Origin: Ascaphus truei
Lineage: Eukaryota; Chordata; Amphibia; Anura; Ascaphidae
Length of the DNA stretch: 64,000 nt
NCBI GenBank assembly: GCA_036426205.1
Contig: CM071567.1
Location: forward strand, 296,622,204 to 296,686,203
Direction of reading: 5' to 3'
Numbering within the stretch: the first letter of the stretch is position 1; each line of letters opens with the position of its first letter. The notes beneath the pieces are model-generated. The model was given only the letters and a program-made list of their open reading frames with translations. It did no database searches and was not told the DNA's origin. The position numbers and the translations under genes were made by a program. Below, piece by piece: positions 20,701 to 32,318 of this stretch.

Positions 20701-22050
20701 CTCAGAGAAGAAAAACCATAATAGTGCAGATTGTACTGAAAAAAAGGCTATTTTATGTGCAAATACGAAACCCTCCAAATTCAAGGCTTACATCAATAAA
20801 ATTCTTTAAAACAATAGTAACATAGGCAGCCATGACAACTGCCGGCTGGGTGAGTCATGTTCTCACCACACTCCATGGGATCGTCTCTTCCGGTGACACC
20901 ACTTCCGGTTCCGGTAGCAGCCATTCCGCTAAAAGGAAGATGCTTTCCCTGGCACTGGTCCTATTCTCTAGGCCCATCAAAGTCAGCATTTTAAAGCATC
21001 TTACAATGAATTATACTTCCTTGCCTGCCCACAATACACTGAATAACATGCACTGCTTGTTCCTTCAGCGTAGTGTGCAGCAGGTTAGGCCAGCCGCGGA
21101 ATTAAAGTGTGTGGTGACCCCTGTAAACCATTTAAAAACCTTGCCTACCTTAATGACCATGAAAGCATGCATAATGCATGCCCTTATACCCACTAAGGGG
21201 TTCATTAATTATTTTGAATTGGGCAGGCAGGTGCTAGGTATATATTTCATTGCAATATATACCTGGAATCTTACTTAGGTTATGGCTAATGCGAGTCAGC
21301 GTTACAGCCAACGTGCGCCAGAGTGGCGTGTCCCAACGTTGGCCATATGCAAATGAGGGTCCTAACGGCCATTGTTTTTTAATAAAAATAGCTTTGTGAA
21401 TCTACATTAAAGTCAGGGAAGCTAACTATTTAGGTAAAGCTAACTATTTAAGTAAAGAGACATCTGTTGCTCCTATTTAAAGGAGCTTTGTTTATTTACC
21501 CCTATGAGAGGTAGTACAATCCTAAGATTAATTACATCAGCTATTCAGGTTTAGCAATCTGCCAGTTCTAATGTCTCGGTGCTGCATAGAAAATACTACC
21601 TACCTGACTAGAACAACAATTTAGACTGCTGGTCCACCAAAAGTGGAGACTTAAATGATCCCAGCAATTACTACCTCATTAAGGTGGAAATCACAATACT
21701 TTTCAAGGACGCTCAGATATACCTATATATTCATATGTAGAATGTGATCATGAGATAACGTTTCAGTTGTCAGAAAACTGGTGGTGTATATATTGTTTCT
21801 GCTGAGCTCTATTATACGTTGTATTTGTATCAGCATAGGGATACATGCTGTTAAGACATAAACAATTCATCTTCATGAGTCTGCTCTGAACTTAGTTATA
21901 TCACAGACTATTTATGCAAGGTCATCCAGAGCTTGTAAAGATTCAGGCCCATATCTACTAAAGTGAACTTTTTGTAGTGAAACTTCTTTGCTGGCACCTA
22001 CAGAGTTTTGATAGGAAAAATCACTTGTAACAAAAAAGCATAACGGAAGT
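20701..22050. other. no gene recognised; MITE-like fragments
   Basis: A 148-codon frame at 20832-21278 has no recognisable motif. 20880-20940 is GC-rich with CTTCCGGT repeats resembling ETS sites. At 21948 TTCAGGCCCATATCTACTAAAG resembles the terminus of Harbinger-type MITEs, but I found no matching other end. Confidence 0.4.
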
Positions 22051-22061
22051 GACGTTACGCT

Positions 22062-22262
22062 ACAGATGGGCCCGCGCATGCACATACCTCAAACATCCCG
22101 GCTGGGCACACATGCGCAGCAGCCGCCGGCTTGGCGTGCATGCGCAGTAGCCACTGACGGACGCAGCAGCCACAGAGGCGGGGTGGGGGCTCTGGGCACG
22201 CAGAGACACACAGAGAGACTAACACAGAGACACACACAGAGACAGAGACACACAGACACACA
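22062..22262. repeat. NRF1-like motifs and a purine microsatellite
   Basis: GCGCATGCACATAC, ACATGCGCAGCAG and GTGCATGCGCAGTAG (22073-22157) resemble NRF1 half or full sites; another GCGCATGCGC is at about 22461-22470. 22195-22262 is an imperfect ACAGAG/ACACAG repeat. Frames through it (22055-22368) are compositional artefacts. Confidence 0.55.
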
Positions 22263-23407
22263 AGAGAAATTAACAGTTAGTATAAATATAGAAGTGCAAA
22301 TAGCTAAAACAGGGGTGTATGCCGAGCACACGCGTTCTAAGTCAAATTTCTTTGCGTTTTGTCATTAAAATTATGTTTTGATTTTTAATTAAAAACATCA
22401 CCATCACAATTACAATTTGTGTGACATAACAGTGACAAAAGACAAAAGTTTCACTTAAATGCGCATGCGCAGCACACCCCCCCTTTTTTTCAGTGTTCTT
22501 CCATGTGTTACTGTATGTTGTGTTTGTATTGTAATTTTTAATAATTGATTGATTATCTCACATTACTTGGAAAAACAGCATTTTATTAGTTGATGGGAGC
22601 GGCTAGGTTGATAATTTTTGGAGCCTGAGCTGGCTGTTTCAGTTGATTTATTCCAATTTATTTTATGTGCACAATTTTAAACAAATGTTTTTAACTGTTA
22701 TATTCCTTTATGTATTTTACTTTTTATTTTGTTGTTTTCATAAACTTTTGTTTGTGTGTGTGAGGCATGTCTTTCAAAATAAATAGTTATTATGATTTAT
22801 TGTGGAAAATCAATTGTGATTACATACAGTGCTACAAAAATAAATCATGTTAGTTTGTGATAATACATATACGATGAGAGTTCCGCGCTCGGGCTGTCAC
22901 TGGTCTTCTTTAAAAGTCAAAATCCCCTTGCAGCTGAGTGTGTAAGAGCACCTCCCCAATACGCTTCTAAATGAGGTCTCCGAACAGGAGACCCCAGAAA
23001 AACTTCCTTTGGTATTTTTAAGAGGTGTGGTAAGAGTGTTCAAGTACAAGGCTGATAATGATAATTTAGGTCCAGAACCATAGGTATAGGTACATCAATA
23101 TTTGACATGAAGAATGAGTGTATCCATAAAGCAATTAGCATGACCAATAATCCCTGAAAACTGGGGGTAAGTGGAGTAACCACCCACTCTCAATTTCATT
23201 GGGAATGTCCGTATAGCATAGAAATATGGTACTCATAATCACCTCCATGGTCTGGGTAGACGTGCTGCTGAGAGCTTTTTGAAGTGGCACTCTATACAGA
23301 GAGATCTTCTCGCCTTTCTTGCCAGAGTGGCGTGGATAATACTTTTGTAACATCAGGCGATTCTTACATCAGGAGTAGAAAGATATAGAAGAAGCGAGGT
23401 CAGAACA
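22263..23407. other. no gene recognised; likely PLE copy 4 flank
   Basis: AT-rich up to 22860, then 22860-23407 has no recognised motif. The PLE coding frame starts immediately after, so part may be its inverted pseudo-LTR; no complementary mate was located. Confidence 0.35.
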
Positions 23408-24085
23408 AATTGATAAGCAATTCCCCCTTGTTTATTTCTCAGCAATAGTGTAAAATCCATTATACAGAAACAATGGGGGATTCTTTGCATGGACTCGGTT
23501 CTGATCAAATATGTTGAACCTGGTCCTAAATTTGTTTTTAGGAGGGCTAGAACTATTGGTTCATATATTTCTCTTAGTGATATTTCCACTCCCGGCACCA
23601 GACAAGCTCCTTATTCTACTAAAGGTTCATTTCAGTGTGGTGAATGCAGCGCATGTAAACATATGAAACCTACGTTTTTCCTTTCCAGTTCCCCGCAGAC
23701 CGGCAATAATAATTATAAAAAATACAAAATTAATAGTTTCATTAATTGTAATAGCCACTTTGTGGTTTATTTGCTAACATGTGGGTGCGGAAAAAGATAT
23801 GTGGGGAGAACGACTAGAGCCCTAAAAAACAGAATCTTAGAACATCTGAGGCTAATAAGAATCCGGGACCTGAACCATCCAGTTTCAATTTTTTTTTTGG
23901 AATGTCGTTCTGGTGGAGTCAAGAATTTTTCTTTTTTGGGGATTGAGCTAGTTCATAAAAAGACAAGAGGGGGGGATCATGTCCATCTGCTGGACCGCAG
24001 GGAAGCGTTTTGGATCTTTACATTAAGAACACGCTTACCTGTGGGGATGAATTTAGAATGGAACTTGGATCACTTCCTAAAATAG
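23408..24085 (+). pseudogene. PLE endonuclease end (copy 4), 5'-truncated
   Basis: One open frame. NSVKSIIQKQWGILCMDSVL before ATG 23489 aligns to the IINKHWPIL block of the other PLEs, so the ATG at 23489 is internal. Then PKFVFRRARTIGSY, a cysteine set FQCGECSACKHM, VVYLLTCGCGKRYVGRTTR (GIY-YIG), EHLRLIRIRDLNHPVS, TRGGDHVHLLDRREAFW and PVGMNLEWNLDHFL to the stop. RT is entirely missing. The nuclease would make the target nick. It is closest by eye to copy 3 but clearly a different lineage. Confidence 0.9.
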
Positions 24086-24189
24086 AGTTCATTAGCGAAC
24101 TTGAGGTTTATTTATTTCTATGATATAATTTACATTGAGATTGTTTAAATTATTTATGAGTTTTCACTTTTTATTAATTATACATGCCC

Positions 24190-24562
24190 TTCCAATCAGT
24201 ACCCGACTAGCACCCTCTCTATCCACCTTTAAGACCCAACTTAAGACACACTTGCTTAAAGAAGCATATGAATAGCACTGTGGATATTCTGAACACATGA
24301 TACATAAAGCTTGGCTCCCTGCAGACGCACTTACCAGAATTCCCTCCTACTGTCTCTGTACGTTCTCCCTACCTACCAATTAGACTGTAAGCTCCTCGGG
24401 GCAGGGACTCCTCTTCCTTAATGTTACTTTTATGTCTAAAGCACTTATTCCCATGATCTGTTATTTATATTATCTGTTATTTATTTGATTACCACGTGTA
24501 TTACTACTGTGAAGCGCTATGTACATTAATGGTGCTATATAAATAAAGACATACAATACAAT
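24190..24562 (+). mobile_element. L2-clade LINE 3' end inserted in PLE 3' region
   Basis: Starts with the end of ORF2, reading TFKTQLKTHLLKEAYE in one phase, then the 3' UTR with TAGACTGTAAGCTCCTCGGGG, GTGAAGCGCTATGTACATTAATG and the tail GGTGCTATATAAATAAAGAC followed by an (ATACA)n-like end. Right after it lies a polypyrimidine tract. Confidence 0.8.
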
Positions 24563-24780
24563 ACACTCCACTTTCCCCCCCTTTCCTCCCTCCTTCCCCA
24601 ACTTCCCTTTTTTCCACTTCCCCCCCTTTTTTCCCCCTCCCTCTTCCTCTTTTTTCCCCACCTCCCCCCCTTTTTTCCCTCTCCCCCCCTTTTTTCCCTC
24701 TCCCTCCCATTTCCTTCTCCCTCCCCCGTTTCCCTCCTTTTTTCCTCCCCTTATTCCTCCCCTTTTCCTACCCCCCCTTG
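24563..24780 (+). repeat. polypyrimidine tract of about 215 bp
   Basis: Almost only C and T on the plus strand with mirror-like CCCCCC/TTTTTT units. Probably expanded from the L2 tail. Could form triplex DNA; the minus-strand frames through it (24470-24710) are artefacts. Confidence 0.85.
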
Positions 24781-24870
24781 TTAAGTTAAGGGTATCTTTT
24801 TCCCTTATTATACTTAGAATTCTTTACATTAATAAGGGTCATAGCTTTTGTTGAGTTATGTGTTTTGCTA

Positions 24871-25041
24871 CATTTATTTCTGCTATTATAACGTAGACTA
24901 AAAATGAAGGAAAGGAGGAGCACACAGGAGACTTGATTTGAGTTTTGAAAAACTTCAATAAGGTCTTCACAGCATCAGAGCTTGTCTTTATGAACAGTGG
25001 TGTGCCATTTATTTCTATGATTGCTCTTATAACGTAGACTA
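24871..25041 (+). repeat. 107-bp insert between direct repeats
   Basis: TTATAACGTAGACTA at 24886-24900 and 25027-25041 is identical, and the sequence before it (CATTTATTTCT) also repeats. The insert 24901-25007 is not recognised. Either a small insertion with a 15-bp or longer target duplication or a local tandem duplication with extra sequence. Confidence 0.6.
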
Positions 25042-25100
25042 CATAATATTTATTTGGCGATTGTCATATTTTGTTATTGTCTTATTATGCTATTTAGTTA

Positions 25101-26014
25101 TGTAACCCGTCTTCCCCCCACCCTCCAAACTCATCTGTGGTGTCTAGGGTGCGAGAGGGCAGATTACATGCGTAGTGGTGGTGCATACCTGCGTGGAACA
25201 GGAGGGCCTGAGCTTCCCGCGTTGTTATTGGGGAGACAGGACCAGGCTTCTGGGGTGGTAGCCTCCATGCTTTCTTAGTGGTGCAGCGCCTCTATCTTCT
25301 ATACTCCCAGGAATATGGGATAGGACCCGTACAGAAGAACCTCCCTGGTCCAGGGTTGATTGCTCCAAACTCACAACACATTCTTTGTATAAAAGTATAG
25401 TCTCTTTATTAGTCAGATCAGCGACTCCAAATGTAGTGGCGACCAGCAGCCACAACAACAACAGCAAAGCCCCGTTATTCACTCTCCTCCTCTCCTTTCC
25501 TCCAAGTCTCTCCTCCGACAGGATGGTCTGGGCTGGGGCGTCAATACCCCACAGCCCACCTCAGAGGTTAGCCTCTGGGTGGAGACTGGATTCTCCCATC
25601 CGCCCCAGCTGTGGGATGAGTGGCATTGGTCCACCGGGTCTACTGTGCTATCAGCTCTACTCAAAGTGGCTGAGTCTCTCCGCTCCTCTCTCTGCTCCTG
25701 TACGGCTGCACAGGTGAGACCGCACTGTCTCCTCCAACTCCTCGGACAGCACCGGACTCGAACTCGCCCAGGACTAACAGACTGTCACTTACAGGAGCGG
25801 CTGCTCAATATAGTGTCAGCCCCACCCCTAATGATGTCAGCAGAGCCTCCCCTCTGTCTCGTGCCTGCAGCAGAGTCAGGGGCCTGCGTCTACCACTCAG
25901 GGCAGGGCTAGGAAGGGGGGAAAACCCATGATAACTACTGGTGCCTGCCCTTAACAGAACTTACCACAGTAGGAGGAAGATAGGTATAGCCCGTGCTGTT
26001 TACAGGGGGCTACA
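25101..26014 (-). mobile_element. solo Ty3/Gypsy LTR, minus strand
   Basis: 914 bp. On the minus strand it starts TGTAGCCCCC and ends GGGTTACA. GTTA precedes (25097-25100) and follows (26015-26018) it: a 4-bp target duplication. The minus strand has AATAAAG (complement near 25402) as a poly(A) signal, an AGAGGCGCTGCACC block and CTCAGGCCCTCCTGTT shared with the LTRs ending at 1854 and 9731. The two open frames in it on the plus strand are not real. Confidence 0.85.
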
Positions 26015-26018
26015 GTTA

Positions 26019-26760
26019 TAATTTTTATTAGTTAGTTTTCTCTGTGGAATAGTTTTTTTCTTTTGAGTAATTGATTAATACTGTACATACTATTATAGTT
26101 TTGTCTTTATTTATCTTTACTGTTGAATCACCGTACATAAGCATGAGTTTTTTTACTTGGCGCATATATAATCATTATTGTCTTGTTTTTTATTGTTATG
26201 TGTTTTTTTTTACAGCCTTTAGTTAGGTTTGTGTGCTTTTGTCTGTACAGTCCCTTTTATTTTATTGTATTGTGCTAATAGATGATTGAGTATTGTTATC
26301 TTATTGTGGCAATCTGTATTTAGTTTTTGCTGGGGCTTATAGCATCCTGTGAGAATTCTGGATCCCCTCATTCTGTGGACTGGACTCAGTCCTTCTCCCT
26401 TTGCTGTTTCAGCGGGAGGCGGATCTGGATCCTGTCTACGGGTCAGGTGGTTTCATTTTCTTATTGCGATCTGCTTCTGCCCTTTTTGTTCTGCGGATCT
26501 GTTGCTGTTCTGTACCAGGAGGCTATGACGTCAGTTTGATGTGCATGCGGGTTTGGCGCGAAACTGTTTTTTTGGTTTAAAAAGGACTGCAGGGCATCAG
26601 TATTTTTACTCCTTGACAAAGAACTTTTCATTTGAAAGGCATAGGAGGTACCCTCCATGCTTTGTTTACTCCAATAAAGGAATTTTGCATTATTGGATCC
26701 TCTCCTTGCTCCTGTTTGGCTGTGCTCTACTTTTTTGTTTCTATCCTTTGGTATTTTGCC
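26019..26760 (+). mobile_element. probable 3' tail of PLE copy 4
   Basis: AT-rich, continues the 3' region interrupted by the L2 and LTR insertions. At 26612-26650 ACTCCTTGACAAAG...TTTGAAAGGCATAGGAGG resembles the hammerhead region of copy 3 (CTCCTTGAGAAAG...TGAAACGCGTAGGAGG). The similarity places the end of the element near 26760. Assignment is inference. Confidence 0.5.
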
Positions 26761-28776
26761 TTATTGTTAGAAAATTATGGCCTTCTTAGTGAGGAAAAGT
26801 GTCAGAGAACTACAACGCTACTCAACTGTTCTCTAAAATATAACACAGCCTGAAATATCTATAAACTGCGTAAGACTCCTGAAAACTACCACTTTACCTT
26901 TGCCAGATTCAAAGTAGGGCAACACTACTGTACAATCGCAGTCCACATGTTCTTCCCCTTCCCCGGCCTTACTCCGTGTGTGTCCTGCCACCCCAACATA
27001 ACTAATCCATGATTTCTTTATTAGGTCTTACCAGACGGATGCTCAGGCACTAAGACACCCACCATATCAATAAGCAAAGCCTGAATAGCAGCACATTTCC
27101 CTTCCATGCACCAGCATCAGGGTGCTTGCATATAGATGGCTAGAGCCATCATCCTTCTTGATCTATTCCCCCCCCCCTCCCGTTTGTTACAATTTTGTAC
27201 ACTCTCAACCCCCCCCCCCCCAAAAAAAAAGAGAGAGCTACAGTATGGAGGGGGGAGAGAGTGGGGGACATCGTAGGAAGGCAGTACATGACATTAACAT
27301 TTGTGAATATTAATACATTTGTAAAGAAAACACAAAACAAATCCAAAAATTAAAGAATATAAAATATGTATATATTCATTTTTACATTTAAAAAAACAAT
27401 GCTAATTTTCTACATTTATAGGAAATTCAAAAACAACCCTGCAAATCGAATTTCAACATGTTCGCTAATTTCTATTTGGGAATAATACCACATATGCTGA
27501 AATTCAGTCTTTCCAATAGCATAAAATATCAGCTTTGTTTACCCTGCTGGTGATCCGGCCACGCTAGTGATGTTGGTGTAAGGTACATGCGTTACAATGC
27601 AGGCATACTATTTAGATCTGCTTTGAGACTCTAGCGATAATAGGAGCTGGATAGCCACACATGACCCAGATACAGGAGTCTAAGGGGATCCCTTTTTTAA
27701 ATTAAGATATTTAAGTAGGAAAGAGAATTTGCGATATATACCTCACAAACACAAATGTGCCCAAGATTGAATTGAATGAACAAGCATGTGCATACATGCC
27801 CCATAAACCACTATGCCCCACTTCCCCTTCATTTACTCAATACAACGGATATGGGAAAAATAAAGAAAAGGAAAAGTTTATTTCACGTGCAGCTTTTTGG
27901 TTTACACCAAAAAGTGTAAGTGTAAAACTACCTCACGTTCTACATGTCTCAATAACTAACCAGACAAATGTGAAGTATTCTACCCACATTGTACTGCAAT
28001 TGAAGCAGCTTGTGCCAGGCAGAAAAAAAGACTGCATGGTTTGAATACGTATATGGGTAATGGGCAGTAAGCGGACCACCTCGAACATTTTACTTTTATG
28101 TACACCACTAGGCAAAACGTTTTAAAAAGTGCCCACCAACTTTACCAACAACACCGAATGAAGTCTGTGCAATATTCAGTTAAATCTCTACACCTCCAAA
28201 ATCTGTTTTTTGTTTTTATTTAGAGCATGCATTTATCTGGCAGCTGTTATAATGTTAACATGATATAAAATAATTTACGAGGTGTGTTGGGGGCATGGTG
28301 ACTTGTTGTAGACCTGGTATTATCTGAGCAAAACACAATCGCCTAATAATTTCCTTATTAGAATGATTAGAATACAGAATTAATTTTTTCATGTCTACCA
28401 CCATCACTACAGTTTAATTGATCATGTGGTTGCATTGATTAGTGTTTTACTGTCAATTTCTGACAGCAAAAGCTTTTTATTTGTATGTACTGTACATGAT
28501 ATAATCAAACGAAACAAACAACTATGCTCGTTTGTCATGTAAATGAGGTTTCAGAGTGCGTGTAATTGTACAGTACAAATGCTTCTTTAGTATGTCTTGT
28601 TGTTTGCCATATGACAAACTAATAACAACTGGTTAAACAACATATATTTTAATATTTATAACCAATTTGAATTTAAATGAAGAGGTTTGCAAGTTAAAAT
28701 ATAACCCCCGATCTTCTGCATTATAAATTTATAAAAACATTTGTTTTGACGGATTTCCCAGGGCTGAAGGAGTATC
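26761..28776. other. no gene recognised
   Basis: Mixed AT-rich sequence. 27167-27238 holds C-homopolymers joined to an A-run and (GA)n. Open frames at 27122-27346 and 27757-28115 have no recognisable domain. The stretch 28200-28770 looks low-copy by the absence of repeat signatures. Confidence 0.45.
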
Positions 28777-28995
28777 TCAATGTAATGCCTTTTGAAGCAG
28801 GTGTACCTTGACTAAGCCCCATTTATCTCCCAGTGCATCAGTCACCAGAATTAAATGAAGTAGCTCAACAAGGCAGCGACTCACAAAAGCCTGCTGGGAG
28901 TCTGGCGAGGCCCGTTGCACAGTGTTCACGCGGGGCTTCTTTCGACCTCTGGAGCCTGCATCTCCTCCTGCTACCACTTGACAATACAACACCAC
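28777..28995 (-). CDS. unidentified small ORF beside a CRE-containing CpG patch
   Basis: 72 codons, minus strand, of protein-like composition: GRKKPRVNTVQR in the middle, then a helical stretch AFVSRCLVELLHLILVTDAL. I do not recognise it. Upstream (29020-29100) is GC-rich with TGACGTCA at 29046-29053, which could be a promoter. AAG-GTACAC at about 28806 could be a splice donor. It could be an exon of a host gene, a TE fragment or chance. Confidence 0.25.
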   Translation of the reverse strand: MVLYCQVVAGGDAGSRGRKKPRVNTVQRASPDSQQAFVSRCLVELLHLILVTDALGDKWGLVKVHLLQKALH

Positions 28996-29045
28996 ATGAT
29001 GACACCACGTGACACACAGGGCATCTTGCCTGTTCTCGTGTCATG

Positions 29046-29053
29046 TGACGTCA
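29046..29053. promoter_or_regulatory. CRE-like TGACGTCA site
   Basis: Perfect palindromic CREB/ATF site within TCATGTGACGTCACGTCG, in a CpG-rich patch flanked by an 18-base inverted repeat (CATCTCCTCCTGCTA, about 28959, and its complement near 29068). Confidence 0.45.
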
Positions 29054-29126
29054 CGTCGTCGCTTTTTAGCAGGAGGAGATGCCGGCACTTAGAGAGGTCC
29101 CCGCGCTCTCTCCCAGCCCAACTCTG

Positions 29127-29189
29127 GTAATCACAGTTTAAATGGCGTGGTGGTTATTTTAATCATCGCTACATTTAAACTGTGATTAC
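29127..29189. repeat. perfect 18-bp hairpin
   Basis: GTAATCACAGTTTAAATG (29127-29144) and its exact complement (29172-29189) around a 27-nt loop. May be the terminus of a foldback MITE. Confidence 0.8.
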
Positions 29190-29829
29190 GGAAGTGGGGC
29201 CGGGGGAAGAGCGGGGCCAGATGCAGTCGCACCTATGGCACCACCATCATGCCGACTCTGCGACTCATTGTGTCTGCAAAAATCTATGTACAGAGCGGCG
29301 TACACTGCCAGTGGTATATAAGGGAAAAAAAGTTACATGTTTTTGTAGTTTAGTTTTGTCATTGACTAAATGTGTCATGGTATCGCCCTCTAGTGACATA
29401 GAGAGGGTAATAGCATCAGCCTAGGACAATTAAAACAAAGATTTTTTTTTCCCATATAGTTAAAATAAATATTTGTTTTAATGAATATCTTTAAAGTGTA
29501 GAGTATATTAACAATTTTAGACTTTAACATAATAGATAAATGATTATTTTATTCACTAGTCACCAACATTTTTTCTTTTATAATTTTTGTTACTGCATCA
29601 AATTATTGTCAATATTTAAGGAGGTTTAGGGGATCACCTGTTGGGCTTCTTTTCATCCACTGCCCTTTATCAACTACATTCTAAGACAATAATCTAATTC
29701 TGTATGTTGAGTCCAACGTGCCATGCTGCTTACATTGTCCATGCTCAATCATTCTATAGACACATTTACAACAATGCAACACTGATAAACTTGTTTAAAA
29801 AATACCATGCACAGGGGATTTGAAAAATA
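29190..29829. other. no gene recognised
   Basis: AT-rich with no domain, hairpin or repeat boundary that I could identify. Confidence 0.4.
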
Positions 29830-30829
29830 TATATACTTTATGATAATAAATAAATGTATTTGGGCTCATACGATAGTTTGTACATCTGCCAGTATTTTAT
29901 GAACATCAGTAATAATAAGAATAAGTGTATTGTTCCTTTTGTCCTACCCTCCTTAGTAAGAGATCATGGAGATGACAGACAAACATGGAATTGAAGACTC
30001 GTCTTCTAAGGTCCCTGGTAATATAGTAGTTAGGGATTATTTATGATGTCACTGATAAAATAAAAAATTCGGGAAAAAAATGATTGCACAGAAATGCCAA
30101 AGAGAAGACATCTTAAAGTAAAAGTTATCTCACTTTTGGAATTTTCTTCTCTTGTAGGCAGCATAAATAAAATGAAAATTCATATGATCAGAAACTTATA
30201 ATGTGATTTATACCTTGGCACCTATCAGTCATATTCAAATGAAGAGATACAAACTAAAGTATTGAATCATTGGCAAAATATTTATTTCCTATAGCATTGT
30301 GGCATTTTAGAGTTAAGTATTGTTTATCCAATCCATTGTAAGAATACATTAAGTAACAAGGTAATTAATAAATATACATAAAGTGGTAAATAACACTTTT
30401 GAAATTACTGTAATATTTTTCAAACCTTATGATATAATGGAAGGGCCCCTGTCATATCAAATGTGTTCATCACTGGGAAGCAAAAACATGGCACTACCAT
30501 GAAAAGGATTTTCTTGTCAATACATAATCTGGAGAATAGAAGAAGTTGTACTATACCCATAAATTGTAGGCATTTGTGGATGGTTTATGGACAATACTGG
30601 TCAAGCATACAGATATAGGGATTTATTCATTATAGTGCTGTGTGGGAACTACTGCATGGAAACTTACATTCAAATCAATTATTATCCATAGAGATTAGAC
30701 ATGGAATGACACCTGTAATGAAAAAGTGATAAGCTGCAGCCTGCTACCCCCTGTTGTCAGTCTCAGCCCTTTGTTCCTAAAGTTTTTATTAGAAAGCTCA
30801 CTTTTCCCTGGAAAGTTGTGTATTTTACA

Positions 30830-31850
30830 AAAACAAAATGTTACATACAAGGGAGGGCAAGCATGCACAAACAGATACTAAAGGGTAATGAGGGCCCAGC
30901 TTGCAAGAATTTACAAACTTGAGGGAATGAGGGACAATGTTGAAACAAGAAGGTAAGGAGGCTGATTATTGTAGGATACGGTGTGACTCAGGTTAGAATA
31001 TGGCTAAATCTGAAAGCTGAAGCAATTAAGGTTTTTTTGGGGGGGAGGAGGGGGGTGGGGGAGAAGAGTTGCATGGGGTGTAGATTTTGTCCAGTCACAC
31101 AGCTGTTCCCAATTGGGTTGGAGGGGAGAAGTGTTGGGTATTAGAGGAAAGGCGAGTAGGCTTCCTTGAAAAGGTGACTTTTCAGGCAGTTTTTAAACAT
31201 CTGAAAGATGGAGGAGAGTCTGACGGTACATGGTAGGGAATTCCAGAGAGAGAGGGCAGCACAGGAGAAGTCTTGCAGGCGTGAGTGAGAGGAGGTAATA
31301 AAGTGGAAGGAAAGGCGGATGTCATGGACAGAATGTAGGTGGTGTGTAAGTACAGATGCAGCACGAGTATCCAAACACTTGCCTTGGAAAATCTGGGGCA
31401 ATCTCCTAGTAATGCAGCAACATTTCTGTGACATTTCTGCAGACAGACTAATGGCCCATCGGATTAACACACAGGGACCCCCGCTGTGTTAATCCGATGG
31501 GCCATTAGTCTGTCGCAGAAATGTTGCTGCATTACTGGGAGATTGCCCCAAATTTTCCAAGGCAAGTGTACGGATACTCGTGGCTGCATCTGTATGAATT
31601 TGTGGATGAGGGCTGAGATGTATGGGGCGGCAGTGTCGTTTAGACCTTTGTAAGTCATTATTAAGATGTTTTACATTTTATTCTAGAGGCTATGGGACGC
31701 CAGTGTAGGGGTGTAAGAAGTGGAACAGTGAGTGAGATAGATGAGTCTAGCAGCAGCATTTTGGATGAATTAGAGTTCAGAGAGGTGGACAAGGGGAATG
31801 CCAACAAGGAGATGGTTGCAAACTCAGGGAAATTAATTGTCTAGCAGGGT
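30830..31850 (-). mobile_element. L2-clade LINE C-terminus and 3' UTR, minus strand
   Basis: Minus strand from 31850: FIQNAAARLIYLTHCSTSYT, then YKGLNDTAAPYISALIH (31660-31600), the C-terminal RT blocks of L2. A hairpin MITE interrupts (31349-31597). The frame resumes with HLHSVHDIRLSFHFITSS, CAALSLWNSLPCTVR and FKNCLKSHLFKEAYS (31350-31145), then 3' UTR to about 30830. Confidence 0.8.
31349..31597. mobile_element. hairpin MITE inserted in the L2
   Basis: TACAGATGCAGC...GAGTATCC arms of about 120 bp are inverted copies around 31476, including CATCGGATTAACAC and CCCCAGATTTTCCAAGG and their complements. The centre is GGGACCCCC. Related by eye to the hairpin at 54194-54370 (CATCGGATTAACA...CAGGGACCCC versus CATCAGATTAACAGCAGGGG). 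Confidence 0.8.
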
Positions 31851-32318
31851 GGAATGGTTCTCAGGGGGAAAAGGTTCTCTGACCTGGCCCCCTATATTCA
31901 ACAAGGGGGTACTGCAGCCCCACATGTGTAAAAGCACTACATACACGGTACCATTCTTTCAAATACAATAATAACGTTTACATTTTACAGGATTTTGGGA
32001 AAACTGTATATGCAAACCCAGTGCCTTTCAATAACTCATGGACAGTATGACAAGGATCCTTTCATAATATTTAAATTATTTGAAAAAGATTAGTTTTAAA
32101 AGTGTTGTTTACCATTTGTAAATGTACAAATTGCATTGTTTTAAAAGCTGGACTTTGGACTGACTTACTCTGGTCATACAGACTGGGCATTAACCCACTA
32201 CCCCTAGTTTTAGTCTAGTTGAGCACGATTCAATATTTGTGTATGTTTTTGTGCAAATAGTTGGTTTTTGACTAACTGTGTGTTGGGTAAATTTTACCTG
32301 TGATACCTAGATATAATT

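Noticed and set aside
22055..22368. Cys/Val/Ser-rich ORFs near 22.1-22.3 kb
   Set aside because: Products of the ACAGAG/ACACAG microsatellite and NRF1-like motifs.
21948..22470. Harbinger MITE
   Set aside because: Only one possible terminus was found; no matching inverted end or 3-bp duplication.
24470..24710. Gly/Lys/Glu-rich minus-strand ORFs
   Set aside because: Translation of the polypyrimidine tract.
25740..25790. tRNA-like GGACTCGAACTCG box
   Set aside because: No cloverleaf could be drawn and the sequence lies inside a solo LTR.
26612..26650. Hammerhead motif in the tail of PLE copy 4
   Set aside because: Only the flanks resemble copy 3; CUGANGA is missing and stem II does not pair convincingly.
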